Counted from the stretch's first letter, positions 1 to 9,541 are shown. The stretch is DNA of 36,659 bases from Acidimicrobiia bacterium (GCA_030066875.1 JASJAS010000029.1:1-36659); one strand, 5' to 3'. The notes: a model not told the origin generated them from the letters alone. Program-made: numbers and translations.

Positions 1-1692
1 ATGACCAAGTCCTTCACCGCCGACGGGCGATTGCTGGCATACAGTCTGGCTGAGGCGGGAAGCGACTGGCAGACAGCCCGCGTACTCGACCTCGCGACCG
101 GGGATCGTCGCCCAGACATGTTGCGCTGGATCAAGTTCACCGCCTTCGCCTGGCTGCCGGGCGGGGACGCGTTCTACTACAGCCGCTATCCCGCTCCCGG
201 TGAGGTGGCGGACGCTCCCCCAAGCACTCACCATCGCGTGTACCTCCACAGGCTGGGAACGGATCAGGCCGAGGACGAACTCGTCTATGCCAGACCTGAG
301 GCCCCTGACCTGGGGTTTCAGCCGATAGTCACCCCAGACGATGAGCTACTCCTGCTCCACGTCTGGCAAGGGACCGATACTCGTTCTCGCCTGTACTACC
401 GCCGGCTCGAAGACACCGGCCCCTTCGTCAGGCTCTTCGACGAGTTCGATGCCAAGTATCACGCAGTGGGGCATAAGGACGGCCGGCTTTATGTGCTGAC
501 CGACAATGCCGCGCCGCGCGGCAAGATCATCGCTGTCGACTTGGAACGACCGGATCCCGACGCGTGGGTGACCGTTATCCCGGAGACCACCGACACCGTC
601 GAGTTTGCCACCATCGTTGCCGACCACCTTGTGGTGGGACGTCTTCACAACGCCCACCATGTGGTGTCGATTCACGACATGGATGGCGCGCTGCTACGGG
701 AGTTGGATCTGCCCGACGTCGGTACGGTCACCGAGTTGGCCGGGAAGCCCGATCATCGGGAGCTGTTCATCGGATTCCAGTCGTTCTCCTTTCCTCCGGC
801 AGTGCTCCGCTACGACTTCGACTACGACACGCTTGACTTCCATGCCGCCTCGGGTGGGAGTCGTGATCCCCACAAACTGGCGACGGAGCAGGTGTGGGCC
901 GAAGCCGACGACGGTACGGCGATTCCCATATTCATTACTCGTCATCGAGATCTGTCCTCAAACGGGGCCGCGCCGACGATCCTGTACGGGTACGGCGGTT
1001 TCGACATCAGCATGACACCGCTCTACGCGCCAGACCGTATCGCTTTCATCGAAGCGGGCGGCATCTTCGCTGTGGTCAATCTCAGGGGTGGAGGGGAGTT
1101 CGGTCAGGATTGGCACCGAGCCGGCATGTTGGACAACAAGCAAACAGTCTTCGACGACTTCGTCTGCGCCGCTGAGCATCTCATCGAATCTGGGATCACC
1201 ACCCCGGACCACCTGGGCATCTATGGCCGGTCCAATGGAGGGCTGCTGGTAACGGCGAGCGTGCTGCAGCGACCCGACCTATTCGGCGCCGTCGTTGGCA
1301 TGGTTCCCGTCACCGACATGCTCCGTTATCACCACTTCACCGCGGGGCGCTACTGGACGCCTGAGTACGGTAATGCGGAACTCAACCCTGCCGACTTCGC
1401 CTACTTGATCGACTATTCGCCGTTGCACAATGTGGCGGAGGGCATCTACCCGCCCATCTTGATTACGACCGGGGACACGGACGACCGTGTCGTCCCCCTG
1501 CACGCCTACAAGTTCGTGGCCGCCATGCAACCGGCAGCCGGCGAGTCGGGCCCGGTGCTTCTCAGGGTTGATCGACGAGCAGGACACGGGCTCGGCAAGC
1601 CGACGACGATGGTGATAGATGAGGCGGCGGACATCTACGCCTTCTTCTTGCATCACCTTCGCTCGGCAGCCGGGGGCGCCCACAAGCTCTGA
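1..1692 (+). CDS. prolyl oligopeptidase (S9A), N-terminally incomplete
   Basis: A serine peptidase of the prolyl oligopeptidase family, which cleaves short peptides after proline. The 563 visible residues hold most of the beta-propeller and the complete alpha/beta-hydrolase domain. The nucleophile is Ser411 in the GRSNGG motif, the acid is Asp494 or Asp495 in TDDRVVP, and the base is His529 in GHGLGKP. Family members usually have about 680-720 residues. The protein starts inside a conserved early-propeller stretch (DGRLLAYSLAEAGSDW), so roughly 120-140 N-terminal residues are missing. The ATG at the first base is probably an internal methionine and the gene is cut by the window edge. No signal peptide can be judged. 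A short gap separates it from the downstream histidine kinase, with no clear functional link. Confidence 0.9.
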   Translation: MTKSFTADGRLLAYSLAEAGSDWQTARVLDLATGDRRPDMLRWIKFTAFAWLPGGDAFYYSRYPAPGEVADAPPSTHHRVYLHRLGTDQAEDELVYARPEAPDLGFQPIVTPDDELLLLHVWQGTDTRSRLYYRRLEDTGPFVRLFDEFDAKYHAVGHKDGRLYVLTDNAAPRGKIIAVDLERPDPDAWVTVIPETTDTVEFATIVADHLVVGRLHNAHHVVSIHDMDGALLRELDLPDVGTVTELAGKPDHRELFIGFQSFSFPPAVLRYDFDYDTLDFHAASGGSRDPHKLATEQVWAEADDGTAIPIFITRHRDLSSNGAAPTILYGYGGFDISMTPLYAPDRIAFIEAGGIFAVVNLRGGGEFGQDWHRAGMLDNKQTVFDDFVCAAEHLIESGITTPDHLGIYGRSNGGLLVTASVLQRPDLFGAVVGMVPVTDMLRYHHFTAGRYWTPEYGNAELNPADFAYLIDYSPLHNVAEGIYPPILITTGDTDDRVVPLHAYKFVAAMQPAAGESGPVLLRVDRRAGHGLGKPTTMVIDEAADIYAFFLHHLRSAAGGAHKL

Positions 1693-1751
1693 TTGCGGTT
1701 CAGTGCCCCTAGCGGCCTGCCGATAGCACATCGAGCGAGCGATTATCGGTT

Positions 1752-3134
1752 ATGTCCACGAATGCTGAGAAACGATCAAACCTGCCCCGATGGGCTACGG
1801 GGGCGACTGCCATAGTCGCGCTAGTCGCCGTTTCCGCGCTGGTTTTCAGCAACGCTCGCATCAGCTCCGCCAACCTCGAAGAAGCCACTGCACTACACGC
1901 CGCAGACATGACCCTGGCCGCTCAGGACGTTGCTCTCAAGTCCCTTGGGCAGGTTGCTTTGCTCGCTCAGGATCTCGAGACAGGTGTCGCCGCTCGAGAG
2001 ACCGTCGATGCAGCGGTCGCCGAAGCGGAAAGAGCCATGATCGAGTTTCGCAAGCGATCGGCGAATCTAGACGAAACAGTTGCGGGCAACCTGGCCGCGA
2101 CGCTCGATGCGTTCGACGAAGCAGCGACCGCGACCATCACCCTGGCGGCCGACGGCGACGGCGCTGGCGCTTCCGCTCAACTCGTTGACTCGGCTGTTCC
2201 CGCTGCAGAAGCACTCGCCGCCGACCTGATTGTCGAACGCGACGCCCGCGCCCTGGCGGTAGATGACGCGCAACGGCGCGTTGGTCGCTTTGCCCAGGTA
2301 GCCGGGTTCTTGGCGGCATTCCTCCTCCCCGTGGCTGCGATGGTCGCCTACCGCCGCTCGGTGCGGCGTCAGCTGGAAGCAGCAGAGACACATCTGGAGG
2401 CCCGCCTCGAATCCGAGAAGGCGATCGGCCGTGCCAAGGACCAGTTCATCGCAAACATTTCTCACGAGCTGCGAACCCCCCTCACCTCAATCTATGGCTT
2501 CTCCGAGGTCCTGCTCGATCAGGGCTTTGTCGACCCCAACACGGCCGAAGATCTCGTAAGTCTCATCAACAGCGAATCCGCCGAGCTCGCTCGCATGGTG
2601 GAGGATCTGTTGGTGGCGGCGCATGATGGAGCTTCGCCTCTGGCGATCGAAGCAACTGAAGTCTCGATCGGCGACGAGATCGAAGCGGTGATTGGCCCGT
2701 TCCGTCGTCGCGACATAGCCATCGGCGGCAACTATGCCGATGCCACCGTGTGGGGGGATCAGCTCCGGATCCGGCAGATCCTCCGGAACTTGCTAGCGAA
2801 CGCTGTCCAACATGGCGGCCCTACCATTCGCGTGTACGGCGACGTCGCCGGCTCGAGCTATGTGGTGTCGGTCGAGGACGATGGGGAGGGTGTGCCCGAA
2901 CATCTCGAGTCGCGCCTCTTCACGCGCTTCGTGCATCAAGGAGAGACTCCGCTCACCGCCGGCTCGATCGGGCTGGGCTTGGCGGTTGCCCGCTTGCTAG
3001 CGGATGCGATGGACGGCTCGCTCGAATACGAGCACATCACGGGCCGCACGAGTTTCGTCCTCAGGCTGCCACTCGTCGGGATTGTCGAGCCGGAGATGCG
3101 GTCAGACGAGGCCCTCGTCCCGACGACACAATGA
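1752..3134 (+). CDS. membrane sensor histidine kinase (orphan)
   Basis: A 460-residue sensor kinase. TM1 is at about residues 14-34 and TM2 at about 181-200; they bracket an alanine-rich, probably helical extracytoplasmic sensor of about 145 residues. A charged helical linker follows (about 200-228), then the HisKA box SHELRTPL with the phosphoacceptor His238. The ATPase domain shows the N box (NLLANAVQHG), G1 (DDGEGVP), F box (LFTRF) and G2 (GSIGLGLAVA). No HAMP domain is obvious. No response regulator gene lies in the window, so it is an orphan kinase whose partner must be elsewhere. The stop codon overlaps the start of the next gene by four bases (ATGA), which suggests translational coupling with the Ig-repeat membrane protein. 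No Shine-Dalgarno sequence is evident before the ATG. Confidence 0.92.
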   Translation: MSTNAEKRSNLPRWATGATAIVALVAVSALVFSNARISSANLEEATALHAADMTLAAQDVALKSLGQVALLAQDLETGVAARETVDAAVAEAERAMIEFRKRSANLDETVAGNLAATLDAFDEAATATITLAADGDGAGASAQLVDSAVPAAEALAADLIVERDARALAVDDAQRRVGRFAQVAGFLAAFLLPVAAMVAYRRSVRRQLEAAETHLEARLESEKAIGRAKDQFIANISHELRTPLTSIYGFSEVLLDQGFVDPNTAEDLVSLINSESAELARMVEDLLVAAHDGASPLAIEATEVSIGDEIEAVIGPFRRRDIAIGGNYADATVWGDQLRIRQILRNLLANAVQHGGPTIRVYGDVAGSSYVVSVEDDGEGVPEHLESRLFTRFVHQGETPLTAGSIGLGLAVARLLADAMDGSLEYEHITGRTSFVLRLPLVGIVEPEMRSDEALVPTTQ

Positions 3135-6100
3135 TTGCCGTTCGTCGTCGGGCCGCCATCGTCTCGGCCATTCTCTTGCTGGGAGTTGCCGCAGTCGCGC
3201 CTGCTTCTGCCGGCTCGGGCGAGACCGTCCGCGACGAATTCGATTCGATCGCGTTCGACGGCAATAACGGCTCTGTTGCTTGGTCGGATGACTGGCGCGA
3301 GCTGCCGTTCGGAGACGGCCCGGCTACCGGTCAGATTCAGGTTGTCACCGGCAGTAGGTGTGCCGCCACCAACTGTCTTCGTCTCGGTGACCAGGTGCTC
3401 GCGGCCGGGATTGCGCGGGAGGCTGACATGGCAGGTCACACCTCCGCGGCCCTCGCTTTCACCTATAGACGTGACCTGGTCGACGGAGATGGAGATCGCA
3501 ACGGCAAGATCAAACTCCGGGTGGGCACCAGCGTCTGGTCCTGGACCACACTCGCCACCTATCCGCTGACCACTAGTGACTCGAGCCCCGTGATGGAGAC
3601 CTTCGACATCTCCGATTACGCCGGTGCGCCGGTCTATGTGGGCTTCTTCGGCGAGGGATACCTCGACGGGCATTTCTATGTCGACGATGTCCAAATCACG
3701 ATGTCGTCGAACCGTGACCCGTTCTTCGAGGAGTCGATGCCGGACCGGCACGATGCCGAAGGCGACTGGATATCCATCACGCCCGAGGTCTCCGACCCGG
3801 ACTACGACGCGTTGTCCTTCGCCGCATCAGGCCTGCCCCAGGGAGTCTCGATCAACACGGATACCGGCACGATTTCGGGGGTGTTGGGCCGCGGTGCTGC
3901 ACAGTCTTCACCCTATGCAACGGTCGTCACAGCATCTGATGGCCTGGGAGGCCAAGACGCGGAGTCCTTCACGTGGACCGTTTCCGACGTCAATCGGCCT
4001 CCAGAACTCGATCCCATTTCGGATGCAGCGATTGGTGAGGGATCGCTGCTCAGCATCAGCACCGAGGCCATCGATCCTGACCTTCCCTTCGACTCTCTCG
4101 GATATGTCCTGACCGCAGCGCCCACCGGGGCCACGATCGACTCGCGCGGCAAGCTCACGTGGACGCCGGCAGAGTCCCATGGCCCCGGTTCGTACAACTT
4201 CTCAGTGAGAGTGATGGATTCAGGCGATCCGGCGCTCTCGGTGACTCGCTCGTTTGCCGTGACCGTGACTGAGGTCAACCGACCACCCACTCTTTCGGCC
4301 ATACCGGATCAGGCCAATGGTGCCGGCGACAGGGTTGCGCTGTCGGTGAACGCAGTCGATCCCGACGTGCCGGGCAACAGCCTTTCTTACTCCGCCACCG
4401 GCCTTCCCCCCGGCGTGTCGATCAGTGAGTCTTCCGGGGTGATCAGCGGCATCATCGCCGGGAGTGCCGCTCCTTCGAACAACACCGTGACGGTCACCGT
4501 GGTGGACGACGGTGCGCCGGGTCTGCAGGCAATGCAGACGTTCTCATGGCAAGTGACGGAGGGCAACCACGCCCCGGTGCTGAACCCGATTCCCGACCAG
4601 CAGCCGGGAACCAGTGGTGTGGTGAGCTTCACCGCAGCGGCCACCGACGCCGATTCCGGAGATAGCGTCACATTCTGGCTGGCCGACGGTATCGATCCCG
4701 TGCCGAGTGGAGCATCGATAGATGCCAAGACGGGGGAATTCTCCTGGAGTCCAGCCGATGACCAGCACGAAGCGACCTACCGCATCAACATTGGTGTGTC
4801 GGATTCGGGCTCACCGCGCCTGTCCGACACGCAGCTGGTGACGATCACCGTGCCGAAGCTGAATCAGGCACCGACCATTGTGAATCCCGGCGACCAAAGA
4901 TCAGCAGAAGGGGACGTTGTCTCGCTGCAGATCGAAGCCCAGGATGACAACAATCTGCGCTATCGCGCCATCGGTTTGCCCACCGGGCTCTCCGTCGACC
5001 CGGCGACCGGCCTGGTGACGGGGACCATTGACTACGAATCCGGCGGTGGTTCGCCGTACAGCGTCACGGTTGAAGCTACGGACGATGGTGCCCCGGCAAA
5101 GACCGGAAGCACTTCCTTTGTATGGACCGTCGCCGAGACGAATCGCCCACCTCAGGTGGATGAGATCACCGTTGTGGTCCTGGTGGGGCAGCCGAAACAG
5201 ATTCTGCTCACTGCTGATGACCCTGACGGGGACACATTGGCGTTCGAAGTAGTCGCCGGGCCTCAAGCTGGGTCGCTACAAGGCGAGGGGCCGGCATTCG
5301 TGTACACATCGCCGGGCGGCGCCGAGAGCGACTACATCCTTGTTCTCGTTAGCGACGGCGAACTGGAGACAGAGGCGGAGGTCGCCATTCAGATCCGGGC
5401 GAGCAACTTCGCACCCACCGCGGACGGCGATAGCTACGACCTTGCCGAAGGGGAATCGCTGCGAGTCGAGGCCCCCGGTGTGCTCGGCAACGATTCCGAC
5501 CTCGATGCCGATCCTCTCGTGGCCGAGCTGGTCTCACCCCCTGCCCACGGCCATTTGGAGCTGAACGAAGACGGTTCGTTCAGCTATGTCCCTGATGCCG
5601 GGTTCGCCGGCGGCGACAAATTCATCTACTCGGCGGTTGACGTTCTGGGCGAAGAGTCATCGGCCACCGTGATCCTCAACGTGGCCACGATCGAGGCGGC
5701 AATACCCCCGCCAATCGACGATGGGCCCCGCGATGCAATCGTTGCTGCCACAGATCTGCTGTGGCTCCCACCGCCAGCGAACGACGGATCATTCATCGAG
5801 GGTATCCCTCGGGCGATCGTGGCTGCGCTCAATCAGGGGATTACGACCTTGCCGGCGATGAGGTACACGCTGCTGCTACTCGCCATCGCCCTGCTTCTGG
5901 GTTTGACGTTCGGCCGGATCTCGGTCCTTCCCACGGGTGCCGGGAAGCACCAGGAGGATGGCTGGGTTCAGTCCTACGACCAGCCGTACGCCATCGGACG
6001 GATAGTGCCCGATGATGGCGAAGCGGAGGTGTTTGTCACCGGCCGGGCGCTGGAGAAGACTGATGAACTGGCCACGGGTCAACGAGTTCGGTTTGTCGCC

Positions 6101-6154
6101 GCCACGATCCGAGGGCGCCGGATCGCTCTCAAGGTCTGGCCGGTTGCCGACTAG
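3131..6154 (+). CDS. secreted Ig/cadherin-like repeat protein with TM helix and cytosolic cold-shock-like domain
   Basis: A 1007-residue single-pass membrane protein. A signal peptide covers about residues 1-27 (arginine-rich start, hydrophobic core, ASA-GS cleavage-like site). An N-terminal beta-sandwich-like region of about 200 residues follows. About five putative-Ig (He_PIG type) repeats share the pattern NRPP...DPD...LP.G..ID..TG..SG and are separated by TVxExNRPP linkers. After these come a degenerate repeat and one cadherin-like/Big_9 repeat (LGNDSDLDADPL...GSFSYVPDAGFAG). A hydrophobic helix lies at about 912-932. The last 60 residues (944-1005) resemble a cold-shock OB fold: GRIVPDDGEAEVFVTGRAL, then GQRVRF. 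The RNP1/RNP2 aromatic residues are largely lost. The start is the ATG overlapping the kinase stop; the frame is open further upstream, but that part is the shadow of the kinase gene. An adhesin or carbohydrate-binding sensor is possible; the function is unknown. Confidence 0.85.
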   Translation: MIAVRRRAAIVSAILLLGVAAVAPASAGSGETVRDEFDSIAFDGNNGSVAWSDDWRELPFGDGPATGQIQVVTGSRCAATNCLRLGDQVLAAGIAREADMAGHTSAALAFTYRRDLVDGDGDRNGKIKLRVGTSVWSWTTLATYPLTTSDSSPVMETFDISDYAGAPVYVGFFGEGYLDGHFYVDDVQITMSSNRDPFFEESMPDRHDAEGDWISITPEVSDPDYDALSFAASGLPQGVSINTDTGTISGVLGRGAAQSSPYATVVTASDGLGGQDAESFTWTVSDVNRPPELDPISDAAIGEGSLLSISTEAIDPDLPFDSLGYVLTAAPTGATIDSRGKLTWTPAESHGPGSYNFSVRVMDSGDPALSVTRSFAVTVTEVNRPPTLSAIPDQANGAGDRVALSVNAVDPDVPGNSLSYSATGLPPGVSISESSGVISGIIAGSAAPSNNTVTVTVVDDGAPGLQAMQTFSWQVTEGNHAPVLNPIPDQQPGTSGVVSFTAAATDADSGDSVTFWLADGIDPVPSGASIDAKTGEFSWSPADDQHEATYRINIGVSDSGSPRLSDTQLVTITVPKLNQAPTIVNPGDQRSAEGDVVSLQIEAQDDNNLRYRAIGLPTGLSVDPATGLVTGTIDYESGGGSPYSVTVEATDDGAPAKTGSTSFVWTVAETNRPPQVDEITVVVLVGQPKQILLTADDPDGDTLAFEVVAGPQAGSLQGEGPAFVYTSPGGAESDYILVLVSDGELETEAEVAIQIRASNFAPTADGDSYDLAEGESLRVEAPGVLGNDSDLDADPLVAELVSPPAHGHLELNEDGSFSYVPDAGFAGGDKFIYSAVDVLGEESSATVILNVATIEAAIPPPIDDGPRDAIVAATDLLWLPPPANDGSFIEGIPRAIVAALNQGITTLPAMRYTLLLLAIALLLGLTFGRISVLPTGAGKHQEDGWVQSYDQPYAIGRIVPDDGEAEVFVTGRALEKTDELATGQRVRFVAATIRGRRIALKVWPVAD

Positions 6155-6205
6155 CTGAGCCTGCTCCCTTCACGTGATTGTGTCTCGGGTCTGTTGTCGG
6201 GCGGC

Positions 6206-7408
6206 TCACTCGGGGAGCAAGCGGAATCCAATCTGGTGGACATCGATACGCCCGATGGTGAACCCGGCTTCGCAGTACGCGAGGTAGTACTGCCATGTCC
6301 TGCGGAAGCGCTCATCGAATCCGCTGCGGGCGATCGTTGGCCACATCGCTTCGAAGCGGCGGCGCCATAGCCGGAGTGTCGTTGCGTAGCAGCTGCCGAA
6401 CCCGTCGACACTCGCTACCTGCAGGCTGTTATTCGCTGCCAGAGCATGCAACCCGGCCACCGTCGGCAATGCGCCACCAGGAAAGATGTGTTTGCTGATG
6501 AAGTCATCGCGACGCAGCAGGGACTCGAAGAGCTCGTCGGCAATGGTTATCGCCTGCATGGCTACCAATCCACCGGGGCGTAGCACGCGAGCGATCGTGC
6601 TGAACAACTCCGGCCACAGGCTCGCAGAAATCGATTCGATCATCTCGATGGACACGACCTTGTCGTATCGACCGTCTTCCTCCCGGAAGTCGATGAGCTT
6701 GATTTCCGTTCGGTCGTCGACTTTGGCGTGCTTGAGGCGATCTCTGGCGTACTCCGCTTGCTCGCTGCTGAGGGTGAGGCCGGTTACCCGGCAACCGATG
6801 GTGGTTGCGGCGTACTCTGCGAAGCCGCCCCAGCCGCAACCGATCTCGAGCACGTGATCATCAGCGGTGAGCCCGGCGAGCTCGGCAAGGCGCCGATACT
6901 TCTCTTCCTGGGCTGAGGAGAGCGGCTGGTCGTCTTCCGTGAAGACCGCCGACGAGTAGGTCATGGAAGGATCGAGCCATAGTTCGTAGAACTCATTGCC
7001 GAGGTTGTAGTGGCGGTCGATTGATTCGATCGCACCTCTTCGTCGGCTGGTGACACGCTGCCACAGCCGGCGGACCGGCTCGAGTAAGCGGTTCGGCCTT
7101 CCGACACGGACGTAGCTGTCGAGATTGCGACCTGCGTTCTCTAGTACCGACACCAGGTCAGTCGTGTCCCAGTCTCCCGCCAGGTATGCCTCGGCGAAGC
7201 CCACTCCGCCACCCATAGCGATCCGGCGTAGTGCTGCACCGGGCCGTACCAAGGTGATCGTCGCAGTCGGTCCCGGTTGGTCTCCGACCTGATGCAGCCG
7301 TTTGCCGTCGGGCAGTTCCAGGATGACGGTGCCGAACCGAACCCGCCGCTGCAGCCAGACCCAAACCAGCCTGCTGATCCAGTTCCCGATCGTTGTGAAC
7401 AGTCTCAT
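6206..7408 (-). CDS. ufaA1: UfaA1/Cfa-type SAM-dependent fatty-acid methyltransferase
   Basis: A 400-residue methyltransferase of the cyclopropane-fatty-acid synthase family, which modifies unsaturated acyl chains of membrane phospholipids using S-adenosylmethionine. Visible motifs are HYNLGNEFYELWLDPSMTYS (substrate entry), LEIGCGWGGFAEYA (SAM loop), VVSIEMIES, QAITI and FISKHIFPGG, and a C-terminal WQYYLAYCEAGFTIGRIDVHQ. Compared with E. coli Cfa, the EHVG and HTIG active-site segments are replaced by ESIS and AITI. As recalled, this pattern matches mycobacterial UfaA1 better than classical Cfa, so the product may be a methylated rather than a cyclopropanated chain. It is the last gene of an operon, and its start overlaps the DUF1365 stop by four bases. 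The same three-gene set occurs beside sigK in mycobacteria. Confidence 0.88.
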   Translation of the reverse strand: MRLFTTIGNWISRLVWVWLQRRVRFGTVILELPDGKRLHQVGDQPGPTATITLVRPGAALRRIAMGGGVGFAEAYLAGDWDTTDLVSVLENAGRNLDSYVRVGRPNRLLEPVRRLWQRVTSRRRGAIESIDRHYNLGNEFYELWLDPSMTYSSAVFTEDDQPLSSAQEEKYRRLAELAGLTADDHVLEIGCGWGGFAEYAATTIGCRVTGLTLSSEQAEYARDRLKHAKVDDRTEIKLIDFREEDGRYDKVVSIEMIESISASLWPELFSTIARVLRPGGLVAMQAITIADELFESLLRRDDFISKHIFPGGALPTVAGLHALAANNSLQVASVDGFGSCYATTLRLWRRRFEAMWPTIARSGFDERFRRTWQYYLAYCEAGFTIGRIDVHQIGFRLLPE

Positions 7409-8193
7409 GATGTGCCCTCAAAGGTACCCTCGAATCTGATGGCTGTGTCCGGCGGGTTCGGCACGGGCCGATACTTCGCACCCTTGAGGAGCAGGAGAAG
7501 GGCGTTCCAGTGGATGCCCCAAATCACCTTGGCAGTGAGCAGGGGGTGGGTGAGGAACAAGCGCACCAGATTCGCGTTCGTCAACGGCCTACGCTCCAGG
7601 TTCATGGTGGCGGTCATCATCTTGGTGCCTTCTACCGTGTAGTCGATCGACACGGAGAAACGTCGCCCTGGGGGTCGCAACGTAAACGAATACTCGCCCG
7701 TGCGATCGAAGAACGGCGATACGTGTAGTTCCTTCGCGAAGGAGTGGCGGAGGGGTTGGTTGGTGCTCGAGTCCACCGGGATCACATGGCTCAGACTGTG
7801 TCCAAAGGTGTTGTGAATCTCGTAGACCAGAGCGCGCAGCTCACCCGAGCTGTCTCGACAAAACCATATGGTTAGCGGATTGAACGAGTACCCCAGAATG
7901 CGGGGGAATGCCAGCAGTTGGACGGACCCACCCTCGAGTTCGATTCCTGCCTGCTGGAGCTGCGAGTCGATCCACGCCCGCAACGGAGAACCGTCGCGCG
8001 GACCGAAGTCACGGTCGTAGATAGAGAATATGTTCCACCGGTTGTAGCCAAGCAGGCTGGGCCGAGCCGTGGCGCGATCCAGGTCATCCAGGTCGAGAAG
8101 CAGCGAGTACGTCCTGTAGCGCAGCCGGTGGCCCATCGGTTGAACCCGACGGTGGCTCACCCGGCCGACGTAGACGGCGCTCGAGCCGGTCAT
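7405..8193 (-). CDS. DUF1365 family protein
   Basis: A 262-residue member of DUF1365, a family usually found between a FAD oxidoreductase and a Cfa-type methyltransferase. Characteristic segments are VYVGRVSHRRVQPMGHRLRY near the N-terminus, LLDLDDL, GYNRWNIFSIYDRDFGPRDG, RILGYSFNPLTIWFC, YEIHNTFGHSL and the C-terminal IHWNALLLLLKGAKY. Its biochemical role is not established; conserved clustering implies a part in modifying unsaturated acyl chains. The start chosen is the ATG at 8193, which overlaps the upstream stop by four bases and begins directly at family-conserved sequence. The open frame extends further upstream, but that arginine-rich part lies over the neighbouring gene. It is flanked on both sides by four-base overlaps, so the three proteins are probably made at similar levels. 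Confidence 0.88.
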   Translation of the reverse strand: MTGSSAVYVGRVSHRRVQPMGHRLRYRTYSLLLDLDDLDRATARPSLLGYNRWNIFSIYDRDFGPRDGSPLRAWIDSQLQQAGIELEGGSVQLLAFPRILGYSFNPLTIWFCRDSSGELRALVYEIHNTFGHSLSHVIPVDSSTNQPLRHSFAKELHVSPFFDRTGEYSFTLRPPGRRFSVSIDYTVEGTKMMTATMNLERRPLTNANLVRLFLTHPLLTAKVIWGIHWNALLLLLKGAKYRPVPNPPDTAIRFEGTFEGTS

Positions 8194-9515
8194 ACTGCGA
8201 TCTGTTCTCGGCGAGGGGCGGCCACGCGTGCGGCGGGACTCATTGGCCTCACCCGACCCGCCCAGGGTGCCGGCGAGCCAAGTTCGGCGGCGACGGTGAG
8301 GCCCGCCTGGAGCCCATCTTCGTGAAAGCCGTACCCGCAATAGGCGCCGGCGAACCATGTCCGGTTGCGACCCTGGATGATGCCGAGGTCTTTCTGTCCC
8401 TGTGCAGACCCGGCGTCGAATTGGGGGTGCTCGTAGAACACGTCGTCGATGACCAGTGCCGGGTCCGGCGACTCAGCTGGGTTGAGCGAAACGAAAACGT
8501 CGCGGCCAGCTGGAAGAGACTGCAGTCGGTTCATCCAGTACGTGACAGTGACCGGGTGCTGCGCTGCCGGGCCGACAGACCCGATGGCATTCCAGCTTGC
8601 CCAGGCGCCGCGGCGGCTAGGCATCAGCCGGGGATCGCCGTGCACGATGGCCCGATTGGTTGCGTAGCGGAAGGAACCCACAATGGCTCTCTCCTCGACG
8701 CTCGCTTCCGACCCGAGGATCTGGAGGGCACGGTTTGCATGAGTGGCGAACACAACGTGGTCGAACATCCTTCTGCCTCCGCGCGCGTCGACCACCATCA
8801 CATAGTCGAGAGTGCGGTTTACTTGCACGACTGGATGTCCGAGCAGGGTCTCATCAACACCGGAGATCGCCCGCTCGACGTATCTACGGCTCCCTCCATC
8901 TACCGTGCGCCACTGGGGTCGATCGTTGAGCCTGATCAGGCCGTGGTTGGAAAGGAAGTTGAGGAAGGTGCGAGCGGGCATGTCGGCAACGTCAGCGCCC
9001 GTTCCCGACCAGACTGCGGCTGCCAGCGGCAGCAGGTAATGGGAGGAGAAGGACTCCGGGTAGTCACGGGTCTGCAGGTATTGCGAAATCGAAATGTCGT
9101 CTGGCACCAGGCCCGAACGAAGCCGTGCCTGTTCTCCGCGAAACTCCTGGATGCCACGCAAGACCGACCACATGGCTGGTCGCAACAGGTTGCTCCTTTT
9201 AGCAAGTACGCCACCCACACTGCCTGCATACTCCAGTCCGGTTTCCGGATCACTCACGGAGAAGGACATATCGCTTGGCTTGGTCGCGACGCCCAGCATC
9301 GCGAAAAGCTCCGTCAGATTGGGGTAGTTGCGCTCGTTGTAGACGATGAATCCCGTATCCACAGGGATCGAACGGTCACCGAAGGCGACGTCGATCGTCC
9401 GGGCGTGACCGCCGGGTCGTGCCGCGGCCTCGTATAGGGTGACGTCGTGGTGTTGCTTCAGAGCCCAAGCGGCGCCGATGCCGGTCACACCTGACCCAAC
9501 TACTGCGATTCTCAT
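8190..9515 (-). CDS. FAD-dependent amine-oxidase-like oxidoreductase
   Basis: A 441-residue flavoprotein of the NAD/FAD-binding amine oxidase type (COG2907-like). The N-terminal dinucleotide fold is MRIAVVGSGVTGIGAAWALK, followed by LYEAAARPGGHARTI. VDTGFIVYNERNYPNLTELF is characteristic of this subfamily, and the C-terminal FAD-contact region is NRTWFAGAYCGYGFHEDGLQ. The ATG at 9515 is preferred over an upstream in-frame start because the Rossmann fold begins there and an AAGGA sequence lies just upstream. It probably acts with the DUF1365 protein and the methyltransferase on membrane acyl chains, perhaps introducing unsaturation or oxygen; this is inferred from gene clustering, not shown here. 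It is the first gene of the lipid operon. An ECF-type promoter candidate precedes it. Confidence 0.88.
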   Translation of the reverse strand: MRIAVVGSGVTGIGAAWALKQHHDVTLYEAAARPGGHARTIDVAFGDRSIPVDTGFIVYNERNYPNLTELFAMLGVATKPSDMSFSVSDPETGLEYAGSVGGVLAKRSNLLRPAMWSVLRGIQEFRGEQARLRSGLVPDDISISQYLQTRDYPESFSSHYLLPLAAAVWSGTGADVADMPARTFLNFLSNHGLIRLNDRPQWRTVDGGSRRYVERAISGVDETLLGHPVVQVNRTLDYVMVVDARGGRRMFDHVVFATHANRALQILGSEASVEERAIVGSFRYATNRAIVHGDPRLMPSRRGAWASWNAIGSVGPAAQHPVTVTYWMNRLQSLPAGRDVFVSLNPAESPDPALVIDDVFYEHPQFDAGSAQGQKDLGIIQGRNRTWFAGAYCGYGFHEDGLQAGLTVAAELGSPAPWAGRVRPMSPAARVAAPRREQIAV

Positions 9516-9541
9516 AGTTCCTTCTTGGAATGTCTGGTCGG

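Noticed and set aside
2750-3130. Long in-frame upstream extension of the Ig-repeat protein.
   Set aside because: It overlaps the histidine kinase ATPase domain in another frame, is arginine-rich without features, and the signal peptide starts at the ATG at 3131.
6155-6205. Possible terminator between the convergent repeat-protein and methyltransferase genes (TGCTCCC and GGGAGCA).
   Set aside because: The arms are about 40 bases apart, one arm reaches into the methyltransferase coding end, and no T-run follows.
8194-8358. Upstream extension of the DUF1365 reading frame.
   Set aside because: It lies over the conserved C-terminal part of the FAD oxidoreductase and reads as arginine-rich nonsense; the ATG at 8193 gives a four-base overlap and the family N-terminus.
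8322-9437. A 371-codon open frame on the plus strand opposite the FAD oxidoreductase gene.
   Set aside because: It is antisense to a gene with clear FAD-family motifs and has no recognisable domain; long antisense frames are common in GC-rich coding DNA.
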